DNA from: Prevotellaceae bacterium
GTDB lineage: Bacteria > Bacteroidota > Bacteroidia > Bacteroidales > Paludibacteraceae
Direction: 5' to 3'
Length of the DNA stretch: 64,000 nucleotides
Assembly (NCBI GenBank): GCA_031271815.1
Contig: JAISVA010000005.1
Span: 87,011-151,010, forward strand
The position numbers and the translations under genes were made by a program. Positions within the stretch are counted from its first letter, which is position 1. Every line of letters starts with the position of its first letter. The notes beneath the pieces were generated by a model. It saw only the letters and a program-made list of their open reading frames with translations, was not told the DNA's origin and searched no databases. Positions 37,850 to 46,788 of this stretch are shown piece after piece.

Positions 37850-38995
37850 ATGAGAAGAGAAGTTTTTATTAACAAAGTGGCTAAATTTTTGCCCAACAAT
37901 CCGGTAAACAATGATGATATAGAAAAACGGCTGGGCTTAATCGGAGGCAAAGCATCCCGTGTAAAAAGCATAATCCTGAGGCAAAACAAGATTAAGACAA
38001 GGTATTATGCAATAGATGAATCGGGAAGGTTTACTCATACCAACGCCCAGATAACAGCAAATGCCGTTCGGGAGCTATTTAAAACCGGCAAGTATGCAAT
38101 GAAGGATATGCAGCTGTTATGTTGCGCCACAGCAAGTCCTGATCAAATGATGCCCTCTCATGCCTCGATGGTTCACGGAGAATTATGCGACGCGCCTGCT
38201 ATGGAAATTATGTCTGCCGCAGGCGTCTGTTGCAGTTCGAGTATCGCTTTAAAATATGGATATATCTCCATCTTGTCGGGAAATGCTTCGAATGCAATCT
38301 GTACCGGTTCCGAATTGGCTTCTCCTTTCCTGACGGCCAAAAATTTCGAGGCTGAATACGAAAAGATGGAAGAACTGGAGAAAAATCCCGTCATTGCCTT
38401 TGAAAAAGACTTTTTACGTTTTATGTTATCCGACGGAGCGGGTGCATGCCTGCTCTCCGATGTTCCGAATAGAAACGGCATCTCATTGAAAATCGAATGT
38501 ATAGAAACGATTTCATTTGCTAACGAACTAAAAGCCTGTATGTATCAGGGAGCGGACAAAAACGAGGAGGGAGATTTAATCAGCTGGAAAATGTTTGAGG
38601 AAAAAGAGTGGCTTGACAGGTCTATTTTCGCAATCAAACAGGATGTTCGTTATCTGGACGCCCACGTTGTTCAAAAGGCGGTGCAACATATTCTTAATTC
38701 ATTAGCCAAAAACAATATAACGCCGGATGAAATTAATTTTATACTGCCCCACATTTCGTCTATGTATTTTTGTGAAAAGCTGAAAAAAGCGCTGATCGAA
38801 GCCGGTTCGCCGTTCGCGGATGAAAAATGGTTCATCAATTTACCGGAAGTTGGCAACGTCGGTTCGGCCTCCATGTACCTGATGCTGGAACAACTGTTTA
38901 ACTCCGGACACTTGAAGCCGGGTCAAAAGCTTTTTGTATTTAATCCCGAAAGCGGTAGATTTTCTTACTCGGCAGCGCTGTTCACGGTTGTTTAG
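37850..38995 (+). CDS. darB: Beta-ketoacyl synthase III-like DarB
   Basis: A 381-residue thiolase-fold enzyme related to FabH. The catalytic triad is visible: Cys127 or Cys128 in AGVCCSSSIALKYG, His301 in FILPHISS, Asn336 in PEVGNVGSASMY. In the dialkylresorcinol pathway DarB condenses two acyl units in a head-to-head manner; a conventional FabH role is less likely because of length, divergence and pairing with darA. No acyl carrier protein, aromatase or aryl-polyene genes lie next to it, so the pair must draw substrates from general fatty-acid synthesis, if it is active. Confidence 0.82.
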   Translation: MRREVFINKVAKFLPNNPVNNDDIEKRLGLIGGKASRVKSIILRQNKIKTRYYAIDESGRFTHTNAQITANAVRELFKTGKYAMKDMQLLCCATASPDQMMPSHASMVHGELCDAPAMEIMSAAGVCCSSSIALKYGYISILSGNASNAICTGSELASPFLTAKNFEAEYEKMEELEKNPVIAFEKDFLRFMLSDGAGACLLSDVPNRNGISLKIECIETISFANELKACMYQGADKNEEGDLISWKMFEEKEWLDRSIFAIKQDVRYLDAHVVQKAVQHILNSLAKNNITPDEINFILPHISSMYFCEKLKKALIEAGSPFADEKWFINLPEVGNVGSASMYLMLEQLFNSGHLKPGQKLFVFNPESGRFSYSAALFTVV

Positions 38996-39111
38996 GAATT
39001 CAGGAGTTCAGTTGTGAATATTTAACCGCAATGAATGAGTGTTTAAAATATGAACTTCATCGTGTTCATTACGAAAAAACATTGCGGCAAATGCGTTTAT
39101 TGTTTTCTATT

Positions 39112-39223
39112 GGCTGTAGTTTATAAAATAGAGTTGTAATCTTTATGAATTTCCTTGATACTGTCTGTATACGAAGGTTTTCGTAAATATTTGTAGATTG
39201 CAAGTCTATTTTAAACTACAGCC
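39112..39223. repeat. Miniature inverted-repeat element, short form
   Basis: A 112-bp element bounded by inverted ends GGCTGTAGTTTATAAAATAG and CTATTTTAAACTACAGCC. The inside (CTTTATGAATTTCCTTGATA ... ACGAAGGTTTTCGTAAATAT) matches the element at 62329-62573 almost base for base except that the latter holds an extra 131 bp. Confidence 0.9.
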
Positions 39224-39298
39224 TTTTCTTAACTTAATAACATTGGTCACACAGTAGCGGTATGGGATAAAACGGCAAAAGAGGAAATTTCAAACTTT

Positions 39299-39335
39299 TA
39301 AACCTGTCGGGTCTTGAAAACCTGACAGGTTTTTA
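39299..39335. repeat. AACCTGTC/GACAGGTT hairpin repeat
   Basis: AAACCTGTC and GACAGGTTT form a stem around GGGTCTTGAAAACCT and are followed by T-rich DNA. The TTG inside the loop doubles as the -33 element of the adhesin promoter. Confidence 0.7.
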
Positions 39336-39344
39336 TTATTTTTG
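39314..39344 (+). promoter_or_regulatory. Promoter of the adhesin-plug operon
   Basis: TTG (39314-39316), 20 nt, TATTTTTG (39337-39344), 37 nt before the adhesin start. Confidence 0.65.
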
Positions 39345-39381
39345 TAAACCGAATGTAGAATTTAATATTAAATTTTCCCGG

Positions 39382-42300
39382 ATGAAATCATTAAAATTCT
39401 TCCCGCTTTATTTATTAATAGTTTTCTTGGAATGCACACACCTGCACCTTCAAGCTCAGCTTTATTACAACGACCTTTGTACAAACAGGGCTTCCGGATT
39501 GCCTACACCTGCCGGAGACCGGCTGATACGTGCAAATAACCGGCAGGAAGAGTTTAATGTCAGGCAACCTGTTGTCGGGTTTGAAGAAGGCGGTCCGCTG
39601 CTTCATGACACAATAACCGTAAACCTTAGAGCCGTTTATCCGGCGGAAAGCGGTGAATCCGTCAACGACACGATCCGGGTTACTCCCTGTCAAACGTACT
39701 TTATTGCGGATATTCTCGCCAACGATCTACTCCCTTGTTCCAATCCGGAAATACGCATTTTGGACGGAACTTTTCCTTATACTCAAACCGGGTTGGAAAG
39801 TAATAATTCGCTGTATTATTTGCCTAATTTTGATATTAACAACCATTATTACGGGAAGACGGATTCCGTTCGTTATTCCGTTACCTGCGATTCGGAAGTA
39901 ATAGATACCGCCTGGGTATTTTTTCAATATCCTCCTTCTTTGGATCCGTGGCTTGAATTTGAAACCAGGCTCGATAAAACCTGCTTTGCAGTTGGCGACA
40001 CCATTATGGAGGAAATTCTGCTGCACTTTCACGATCCTCTAAATTGCAACACGCTTAATACGATTTATTTCGACTATACACTGTCTTCCTCAATGGCGAC
40101 CTTCGCCGGATTTGATTACTCCTATTCAATAATAGACGATTTCACGGGCGTGTTCAATATCTATTATAAAGTGTTGACGATAAACAGCGGATATGAAAAT
40201 ACATCTGTAATGCCTTCCGGTATTTTCGGATACAGTCCTTATTGGCGATATTACCGCTTGAACGGCGATTCCATTTCCGGATTCTCGATTTGTGAAGAAG
40301 TAACGACAACAGATTGTGATGTGCTAACCTTTCCGGTTACACACGCCAATGCGGCGAATTATCGCCTGATACAGCGTGCGCAATTACCCGGTGCGGAGGA
40401 TGCGATTTCGCAAAACGGCATCTTCTCCTATATTTCACCCAACGTGTCGGGCATTTCAAGAGATTCGGTCAGGTATGAAGTGGAATTGCGAAACGGAACT
40501 ACTTCAAGCGGAATGATTTACATCAACATCCTCCCTTGCATCGACTCCGTTCGGATTGAGTCAACGATGAACGAAGAGTGTAATTTCGATTCCTGCAAGT
40601 ACGATGGCCCTTCGATTCTGATTAACGAAGTAATTATCACCCCAACCGAGTACGACGGCGCTATTTATGGCTATCAATGTGACCCGGGAGAACTGAAAGG
40701 CGGCGAGTGGATTGAACTCTACAACCCCGACAGGTGTAATCCGGTGGATATTTCGGGCTACTTTCTTGGAAATTCGACATCCGACTCGCCCAATTGCTCG
40801 TATATTTTTAATCGCGACATCGGTGGCGGGTTCCTTATTCCCGAAGGGACAATTATTCCGCCTATGGGATTCTGTGTCCTCAGAGGCGAAAGGGCGGCAA
40901 AAGTCGATTCGGTCCGCTTAATTGAAAACGGCGGAAACACATTTGTCATCAACCTGGTAGATCATTTCGACCGTTTTTGTCTTGACCCTACCGGAAATCG
41001 TTTCTGGCTGCCGAATGCCGGTGGTTGGTTCGGCTTCTACGACCGCGACGGGGTGCCGCAGGATGCAATCTACTGGGGCGCAGACGGTGAAAATATTTGT
41101 GCGGACTGTACTCCCTGTAATCCGCAAATGGCAGGCTATTTTTCAGGCGATTTGGTTGCACTCAATGATTTTCCTGCCGACCGTAAAACGCGTGTCAGCA
41201 ACGTAGCCAATGCTGGTATATGGGCGGGCAACACGCCAAAACGGCAACCGGACGGAGGCGCATGGACTTTCAACGACTTTACTCCGCCGACGCTGGGCTA
41301 TTGTAACGGCATCTGTAATACCCGTACCGACAGCGAGTGTTCCGGTACGGCAAGTGCACTGGCTTTCGGAGGTTCGGGCTCTTTCTCTTACCAGTGGGAC
41401 GATCCCCGGCAACAGACTGCCGAAACCGCTACCGGATTGTGCGAAGGAGTTTACTATTGCACAGTCACTGACAACAATACAGGATTGACGCGGATAGCGC
41501 GTGCCGTCATAACAAATAATCCGGATAACTGTCCGGAAGTCAAGGCGGTGAGCGACACGTTTTTTGTCCGTTCCTGCCGCGACACAACGCTTCGTATCCC
41601 GCTGTTGAAAAATGATGCTTATACTTGCGATGAGCCGGAAGTTTCATTCATGTCCGCACTCTCACTGTTGGGCAGTACGGGAGAATTTGTAAACGACACG
41701 CTGATATTCCGGTTCCGGAACGTAAGCGGAAAAGATTCGCTGCAATACAAAATCATGTGCGACGGAACAAAGCCGGCGATTGACAGCGCATGGGTTTTTA
41801 TCGAGATAAAAAGGGATACAATACGTACCGGTTTGCAGGAAAAAAGAATCTGTAAGGGCGACAGTATTCTGTTTGGTGGCATATATCGCTATGAAACAGG
41901 TATATATACAGATACTGTTCCGTTAGTTGCAACCGGCTGCGACAGCATTGTTACGCTTACGCTCACGATTATCGAACCTGTTTATTTTGCCTGTAATGAC
42001 AGCATCTGCAAAGGCCGTAACTACAATTTTAACGGTCGGCTATTGAATGAAGCCGGCGTGTATACGGATACCATACCGTCAATCGTAACCGGTTGCGACA
42101 GCATTGTTACGCTCACGCTTGCAGTCATCGACCCTGTTTATTCTGCTTACAATGACAGCATCTGTCAAGGTCGCAATTATGATTTTAACGGTCAGCTATT
42201 GAATGAAGCCGGCGTGTATGCGGATACCGTACCGTCAATCGCAACCGGTTGCGACAGCATTATTATACTTACGCTTTCTGTTATTGAACCGGTTTCCTAT

Positions 42301-43386
42301 TCCTACGAACACAGCATTTGCGAAAATCGAACTTATGATTTTAACGGACAGCTATTGAATAAAACCGGAGTGTACACCGCAACGGTAATTTCCGAAGTTA
42401 CCGGTTGCGACAGCATCGTTACGTTGTATTTAACGGTTAATCCGGTTTGGAATCAGTCGGAATACGCAACTATCTGCGTATCGCAACTGCCTTATACCTG
42501 GCGCGACACGACTTTCGCGGAGGGTACGACAAGCAGCACGTTTGTGTTCAATCGCGCCACGGCGGGCGGTTGCGACAGCATTGTTACGTTTCATCTGGAT
42601 GTACAGGATTTTTCACGCATTACGCTCACTTCCGATAAGTACGTCTGCCAGGACGGCGAACAGGAAATCCCGCTGACTGCAAAGGTCGAAACCGGGAATC
42701 CTTCCGAAATAGAGTGGTTTGACGGAAGTCGGACGCCAATACAAACAGACGGAACAAGTTTGAAATGGGTGATGCCGCTGGAACACGAATCAACCTATTG
42801 GGCGTATGCCATAGATTTGGTGTGCGGAAATTCGCCACAAGCCTACACTACGGTATATCTGACAAACAAAGTATATTTGTTTCTAAGCGCCGATACGGCG
42901 AAAGTCCAAATCGGCGACAAGGTGACGCTGACGGTTACTCCAACCAACCATGAACATGGAACTTACCGCTGGTATGACGCTATTACCGGAAAATTGCTCG
43001 GCGAAACAGTCGATAATACATTTACCTTCACAATGAATCGTGCGGGCAATTATGCTTTTTATGTACTCACGGACAACGGCTATTGCCCGGAAGCAGAATC
43101 AAAGGATCCGGCAATGATTACTGTTGCCGATTATTTTATGATTCCGAATATCATTACACCGTATAATAAGAATGGCATGAACGACTCTTTTATGACTCCG
43201 CGCGAGGGCAGACCGGGTTACAGAGTGGAAATTTACAATCGTTACCAGCAAAAAATATTTGAGGATGAAAACGGTTGGAATGGAACATACAGGGGTAAAT
43301 TAGCCGAACCCGGTACATATTATTATCGCATTTTTATGAAAGACGGACGTGTACTTAAGGGAACTGTAGAAGTAGCAAAATTTTAA
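39382..43386 (+). CDS. Giant T9SS type B surface protein with tandem repeats
   Basis: A 1334-residue exported protein. Signal peptide at residues 1-25 (LKFFPLYLLIVFLECTHLHL). A lamin-tail-like domain begins near residue 411 (SILINEVIITPTEYDG, then GEWIELYNPDRCNPVDISGY). Around residues 820-1070 lie five repeats of about 51 residues, each with an opening C-x6-Y/F-x-F-N-G pattern and ending TGCDSIVTLTL. The last 85 residues are the gliding-motility-associated C-terminal domain (PNIITPYNKNGMNDSF ... GTYYYRIFMKDGRVLKGTVE), a type B sorting signal for type IX secretion. It is probably a cysteine-rich surface or released adhesin/stalk. A barrel-less plug gene follows after 6 nt. Confidence 0.9.
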   Translation: MKSLKFFPLYLLIVFLECTHLHLQAQLYYNDLCTNRASGLPTPAGDRLIRANNRQEEFNVRQPVVGFEEGGPLLHDTITVNLRAVYPAESGESVNDTIRVTPCQTYFIADILANDLLPCSNPEIRILDGTFPYTQTGLESNNSLYYLPNFDINNHYYGKTDSVRYSVTCDSEVIDTAWVFFQYPPSLDPWLEFETRLDKTCFAVGDTIMEEILLHFHDPLNCNTLNTIYFDYTLSSSMATFAGFDYSYSIIDDFTGVFNIYYKVLTINSGYENTSVMPSGIFGYSPYWRYYRLNGDSISGFSICEEVTTTDCDVLTFPVTHANAANYRLIQRAQLPGAEDAISQNGIFSYISPNVSGISRDSVRYEVELRNGTTSSGMIYINILPCIDSVRIESTMNEECNFDSCKYDGPSILINEVIITPTEYDGAIYGYQCDPGELKGGEWIELYNPDRCNPVDISGYFLGNSTSDSPNCSYIFNRDIGGGFLIPEGTIIPPMGFCVLRGERAAKVDSVRLIENGGNTFVINLVDHFDRFCLDPTGNRFWLPNAGGWFGFYDRDGVPQDAIYWGADGENICADCTPCNPQMAGYFSGDLVALNDFPADRKTRVSNVANAGIWAGNTPKRQPDGGAWTFNDFTPPTLGYCNGICNTRTDSECSGTASALAFGGSGSFSYQWDDPRQQTAETATGLCEGVYYCTVTDNNTGLTRIARAVITNNPDNCPEVKAVSDTFFVRSCRDTTLRIPLLKNDAYTCDEPEVSFMSALSLLGSTGEFVNDTLIFRFRNVSGKDSLQYKIMCDGTKPAIDSAWVFIEIKRDTIRTGLQEKRICKGDSILFGGIYRYETGIYTDTVPLVATGCDSIVTLTLTIIEPVYFACNDSICKGRNYNFNGRLLNEAGVYTDTIPSIVTGCDSIVTLTLAVIDPVYSAYNDSICQGRNYDFNGQLLNEAGVYADTVPSIATGCDSIIILTLSVIEPVSYSYEHSICENRTYDFNGQLLNKTGVYTATVISEVTGCDSIVTLYLTVNPVWNQSEYATICVSQLPYTWRDTTFAEGTTSSTFVFNRATAGGCDSIVTFHLDVQDFSRITLTSDKYVCQDGEQEIPLTAKVETGNPSEIEWFDGSRTPIQTDGTSLKWVMPLEHESTYWAYAIDLVCGNSPQAYTTVYLTNKVYLFLSADTAKVQIGDKVTLTVTPTNHEHGTYRWYDAITGKLLGETVDNTFTFTMNRAGNYAFYVLTDNGYCPEAESKDPAMITVADYFMIPNIITPYNKNGMNDSFMTPREGRPGYRVEIYNRYQQKIFEDENGWNGTYRGKLAEPGTYYYRIFMKDGRVLKGTVEVAKF

Positions 43387-43392
43387 AAATAG

Positions 43393-44040
43393 ATGGAAAT
43401 GAAAAAAATATTAATTTTCGCATGTTGGCTGGCAGGAAGCGCTGTGATTTTCGCAGGGGATGAAGCCGTGGAAGGCTTCGTTTTCAGGGACAAAAAAGCA
43501 GTTCCCGGATTAGTAATAACAAACTCCGTAAATGATAAAACGGAAAAAACCAACCGGAAAGGATATTTCAGGATAAAAGGCCTTTCGACTGAAAGCGATA
43601 CGATTTCCGTATCGGGACTTATTGATATGGAAACATTGATTATTCCGCTGTGGGGAGCCAATCAGATAAAAATCCGGCAAACGGGCGACTCTGTGTTTGT
43701 TGAGCGCGACAGGAAGAAGGCGCCGCCTTCATCGGCTTACGGCGGAACAATCGTTACCCGCGAAGCGTTGGAACTGACAGGTGAAATAAACCTGTTGAGA
43801 GCGATTTCACGTAAAGTACCCGGTGTGGAATATGCAAACGAAAATCTGATAATAAGAGGTTTAAATTCCATTAATTCAAGTGTTTATCCACTCTATATTT
43901 TGGACGGAGTGGAAACTTCACAAGTCGCCTTTTTGACCGTAATGGAAGTGGAAACGGTAGAAGTTCTGAAAGATGCCTCCACCTCGATGTTCGGCGTCAG
44001 AGGCGGAAATGGCGTAGTTATTATTAACCGGAAGAAATGA
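43393..44040 (+). CDS. Stand-alone TonB plug-domain protein
   Basis: A 215-residue exported protein (signal KKILIFACWLAGSAVIFA). Residues about 25-100 form a carboxypeptidase-regulatory-like beta sandwich (EGFVFRDKKAVPGLVITN), and about 110-212 form a SusC-type plug (ISRKVPGVEYANENLIIRGL, YPLYILDGVE, VEVLKDASTSMFGVRGGNGV). It stops exactly where the beta-barrel of a TonB-dependent receptor should begin, and no barrel sequence follows in any frame. It starts 6 nt after the adhesin gene. It could be a truncated SusC or a functional plug-only protein that gates another pore. The second ATG, two codons on, is an alternative start. Confidence 0.82.
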   Translation: MEMKKILIFACWLAGSAVIFAGDEAVEGFVFRDKKAVPGLVITNSVNDKTEKTNRKGYFRIKGLSTESDTISVSGLIDMETLIIPLWGANQIKIRQTGDSVFVERDRKKAPPSSAYGGTIVTREALELTGEINLLRAISRKVPGVEYANENLIIRGLNSINSSVYPLYILDGVETSQVAFLTVMEVETVEVLKDASTSMFGVRGGNGVVIINRKK

Positions 44041-44084
44041 AGGTACCGGTCGGAAATGTAGTGACATACAAAAAAGAGACTCTT

Positions 44085-44214
44085 GAAAGTCCACGAATTA
44101 CACGAATTAACACGACATTAATCGCTGAATTACCTGCAATTTACAATTTTGCAACACAATTATAAACTACAGCTCTTTTGCAAATTAAACACTTTGTGTA
44201 ATTCGTGGACTTTC
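44085..44214. repeat. CCACGAATTACAC-type inverted repeat
   Basis: GAAAGTCCACGAATTACAC (44085-44103) is the exact reverse complement of GTGTAATTCGTGGACTTTC (44196-44214); the 92-nt interior contains a second tract, ATAAACTACAGC, resembling the end of the 39112 element. It lies between the plug and epimerase genes. Confidence 0.9.
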
Positions 44215-44263
44215 AGGCAGCCTCCGTCATTGCACACCAGTGACAGATAATGCCTGAATTCAA

Positions 44264-45268
44264 TCACAGCCATTTCTCCTTCCGGTACCATTCAATACAT
44301 TCGCGCAAACCTTGTTGCAAATGATAATCCGGTTCAAAACCGAGGTCTTTGTTCAACGCGCCGACTTCGCATTTCCAGTTCAATGCCGAAAGAATGCTGT
44401 ACTTGTCCTTGTTAAGCGTCGGCGTTTTGCCAAACCAGCCACCAACCGTATCCAACGAATAGGCAAGCGCCTTTACCAGCATACAGGGTACCTTCACCGG
44501 AATTGCCCACTTGATGCCCAATTCCTTTTTGACTAAATCGGCATATTCGTCCGAAGTCCAGACATCTCCGTCGGCTACAAAGTAGGCTTTCCCGATGGCT
44601 TTTTTCTCGATGGAAAGAAAAATTGCCTTTACCAGGTCCTTTACATAAATGAAGGTAATGTACTGAGGTTTGAAACCGATAGCCGGATTTAAGTGTCTCT
44701 GCAACGTTTGCAGCATCACGAAATAATCCTTTTCGCGCGGTCCGTAAACGCCCGTCGGACGAAGAATGGTGTAGGGGAAACCGGGCAGGGATTGAATAAA
44801 TTCCTCTGCCTTCAACTTACTCTTTCCATATAAAGTATCCGGTACAGGAACGTCATTCAGCTTGATTTCTTCTAATGAAGCCGGATTCCCCGAACCGAAA
44901 GCAGAAAGACTGCTCATGTAAACAAACTGTTCGGGAACCATGTCGGCCTCTTGAAGGGCCAGAATGAAATTGCGGGTGTAATCGAAATTTACACGGTCAA
45001 AATCGCTCTTATTCTCACATTTAGTCAATCCCATATTGTGGATAATGACGTCCCATTTCCCGTGCTGAGCTTTTTGTCCGGTCAGCATTCCGACCATTTT
45101 CTCCTTGTCGGAGTAAGGCAAGTCAATTGTTTTAATCGCTGAATCCGGCAAAAATTTCATGCTGCTCGTTTTGCGCACGCCTGCCCACGTTTCATTGCCT
45201 CTTTTCAAGGATTCTTCGACGATAAAACTTCCGATAAATCCGGTTGCGCCGGTTATTAATATTTTCAT
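44264..45268 (-). CDS. NAD-dependent epimerase/dehydratase (extended SDR)
   Basis: A 334-residue extended short-chain dehydrogenase/reductase: MKILITGATGFIGSFIVEES with the GxxGxxG nucleotide motif, VIHNMGLTK, and YGKSKLKAEEF holding the catalytic Tyr-x3-Lys. Substrate unknown; family members act on nucleotide sugars or on steroid-like and flavonoid-like ketones. The start at 45268 directly precedes the Rossmann strand; the 24-residue longer frame lacks support. It is a single gene with no obvious operon partner. Confidence 0.88.
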   Translation of the reverse strand: MKILITGATGFIGSFIVEESLKRGNETWAGVRKTSSMKFLPDSAIKTIDLPYSDKEKMVGMLTGQKAQHGKWDVIIHNMGLTKCENKSDFDRVNFDYTRNFILALQEADMVPEQFVYMSSLSAFGSGNPASLEEIKLNDVPVPDTLYGKSKLKAEEFIQSLPGFPYTILRPTGVYGPREKDYFVMLQTLQRHLNPAIGFKPQYITFIYVKDLVKAIFLSIEKKAIGKAYFVADGDVWTSDEYADLVKKELGIKWAIPVKVPCMLVKALAYSLDTVGGWFGKTPTLNKDKYSILSALNWKCEVGALNKDLGFEPDYHLQQGLRECIEWYRKEKWL

Positions 45269-45410
45269 ACGTAAATATTTTATTTTTAACATTAAGGACG
45301 TATGCAACCCGCAGGCATTTTTATTTTCTTCAGTGAACATTCGTTCATGCGGGTTTCATTTTTTAATAAAAATAGTTCCAATGGGTAAAGGTACAATATT
45401 TCTAATATTC

Positions 45411-45530
45411 TTAATCAAAAAAATTTCCCCTCCTGATATTTTTATTCAACTCACCTGCAAAGTTAAATGGCAAATTGATGAGTTTGAACTGTTTGCCATT
45501 TTGTGTCATAACCTCATCAATGGAAATATT
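45411..45530 (-). pseudogene. Possible gene-tail remnant with interleaved inverted repeats
   Basis: The minus strand reads, between two stop codons, ISIDEVMTQNGKQFKLIN then LPFNFAGELNKNIRRGNFF. The NGK-x5-NLPFNF pattern recalls the C-terminal strand of TonB-type proteins, but the match is weak. The same DNA has two interleaved inverted repeats, AAATGGCAAA/TTTGCCATTT (45465-45474, 45492-45501) and TTGATGAG/CTCATCAA (45475-45482, 45513-45520). Otherwise the 434-nt gap between the divergent epimerase and acyltransferase genes has nothing recognisable. Confidence 0.3.
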
Positions 45531-45702
45531 CTATTTTTTATTTCAAATCGAGGGTCAATCCGTTTTTTCGCTTTACCTTGTCCGCCGTTTGGGTATAAAA
45601 GTACAATATTTTTCTTTTTGAATGCCGTAAATTTTAAAAATCAATTTACCTTCGCAGGAAGAAAAAACAAGCAAGAAGAAATGATTAGGAAATGCACGGA
45701 TT

Positions 45703-46788
45703 ATGACGAAAAATTTTTTCTACATTGACAAAAATCAGATAACTGTCGTTAAAGGGATTGCTATTATTATGATCGTACTGCATAATTTTCTGCACTGGAC
45801 AAATTCGATTGGTGAAAATGAGTTGGAATATAATGTTACGCGCCTGAATAGTCTGTATGAAAGCATTCTATCAAATCCGGCTTTTATTTTGAGCGGATTG
45901 TTTACCTATTTCGGACATTTCGGCGTGCAGCTTTTTGTTTTTGTCAGCGCCTACGGATTGACGAAAAAATACTTGAAAGCCAATGAAAATATTCATTACA
46001 AAGAATTTATCCTGTCCCGTTTTTTGAAAATCTATTCTTTGGTGCTGGTGGGATTGTCCGTAATGTTTTGCGTTGATGTGCTTTATAAACAGAGTGATTT
46101 TTTACTTTTTCTGAAAAACGCGTTGAATGTGCTGTTAATGATCAATAATTTCAGTTACAGTAAAATATTTTCTTACATTGGTCCCTGGTGGTTTTTTAGC
46201 CTGATTCTTCAATTATACTTAATTTTCCCGTTTATTTACAGATATATACAAGATAAGCGTGAAAAAGGTTTTTATATTTTGCTTGCCGTTTCGTATCTGT
46301 TTATTTATGTGCTGTTCCCGGTAGCTGAAAAATTCAACGTGCCGCTTTTTGGAAACTTTTTGGGACATTTGCCCGAATTTCTGTTTGGAATAGCTCTTGC
46401 ATCATTCCCTAAATTTGAATTGAATGTGAAAATTCTTTTGCCTGCGCTGTTTTTTTTCATTCTATCCAATATTTCCGCCTATGCCTTTCCCTTCAGCTTT
46501 CTATCGGTTACCATTCTTTTACTGGCGCTGATCTCTCCTGTTTTCAGGCTTCCGCAACAGAATATCCTCTTAAGATTTTTATTATTTACCGGAAAAATAA
46601 GTATGTTTTTATTTGTTATCAACGGACCGTTACGTTTTCTGACGCTTGATTTTGTTGAGGATAAATCCCTGTTGGTTATTTATATTGTAGCGCTGCTTCA
46701 TTTGCTGATTGCGATCGGTATTTCATATCTTATTTCGCTTATTTACGATCGAACACTGTTACCGCTTATTCAAAAAGTAGCCACCTGA
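45703..46788 (+). CDS. Membrane acyltransferase family 3 protein
   Basis: A 361-residue integral membrane protein with about ten helices of the acyltransferase-3 family: KGIAIIMIVLHNFLHWTN near the N-terminus, where a histidine in the first helices is the conserved catalytic candidate, and FVFVSAYGLTKKYLKANENI with the FxxSGF-like motif replaced by FVSAYG. These enzymes O-acetylate or acylate surface sugars or lipids in the inner membrane. Substrate unknown; no glycan genes are adjacent. Confidence 0.85.
   Translation: MTKNFFYIDKNQITVVKGIAIIMIVLHNFLHWTNSIGENELEYNVTRLNSLYESILSNPAFILSGLFTYFGHFGVQLFVFVSAYGLTKKYLKANENIHYKEFILSRFLKIYSLVLVGLSVMFCVDVLYKQSDFLLFLKNALNVLLMINNFSYSKIFSYIGPWWFFSLILQLYLIFPFIYRYIQDKREKGFYILLAVSYLFIYVLFPVAEKFNVPLFGNFLGHLPEFLFGIALASFPKFELNVKILLPALFFFILSNISAYAFPFSFLSVTILLLALISPVFRLPQQNILLRFLLFTGKISMFLFVINGPLRFLTLDFVEDKSLLVIYIVALLHLLIAIGISYLISLIYDRTLLPLIQKVAT

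Noticed and set aside
37850..38995. House-keeping FabH
   Set aside because: Length, divergence and pairing with darA point to DarB; no fatty-acid synthesis genes are adjacent.
43393..44040. Frameshifted full-length SusC
   Set aside because: Beyond 44040 no frame continues with beta-barrel sequence; the next 220 nt are repeat DNA and the following gene is on the other strand.
45159..45728. 189-codon plus-strand ORF
   Set aside because: It overlaps the 5' end of the epimerase gene on the other strand, then runs through AT-rich intergenic DNA into the acyltransferase; residue composition is that of a shadow frame.
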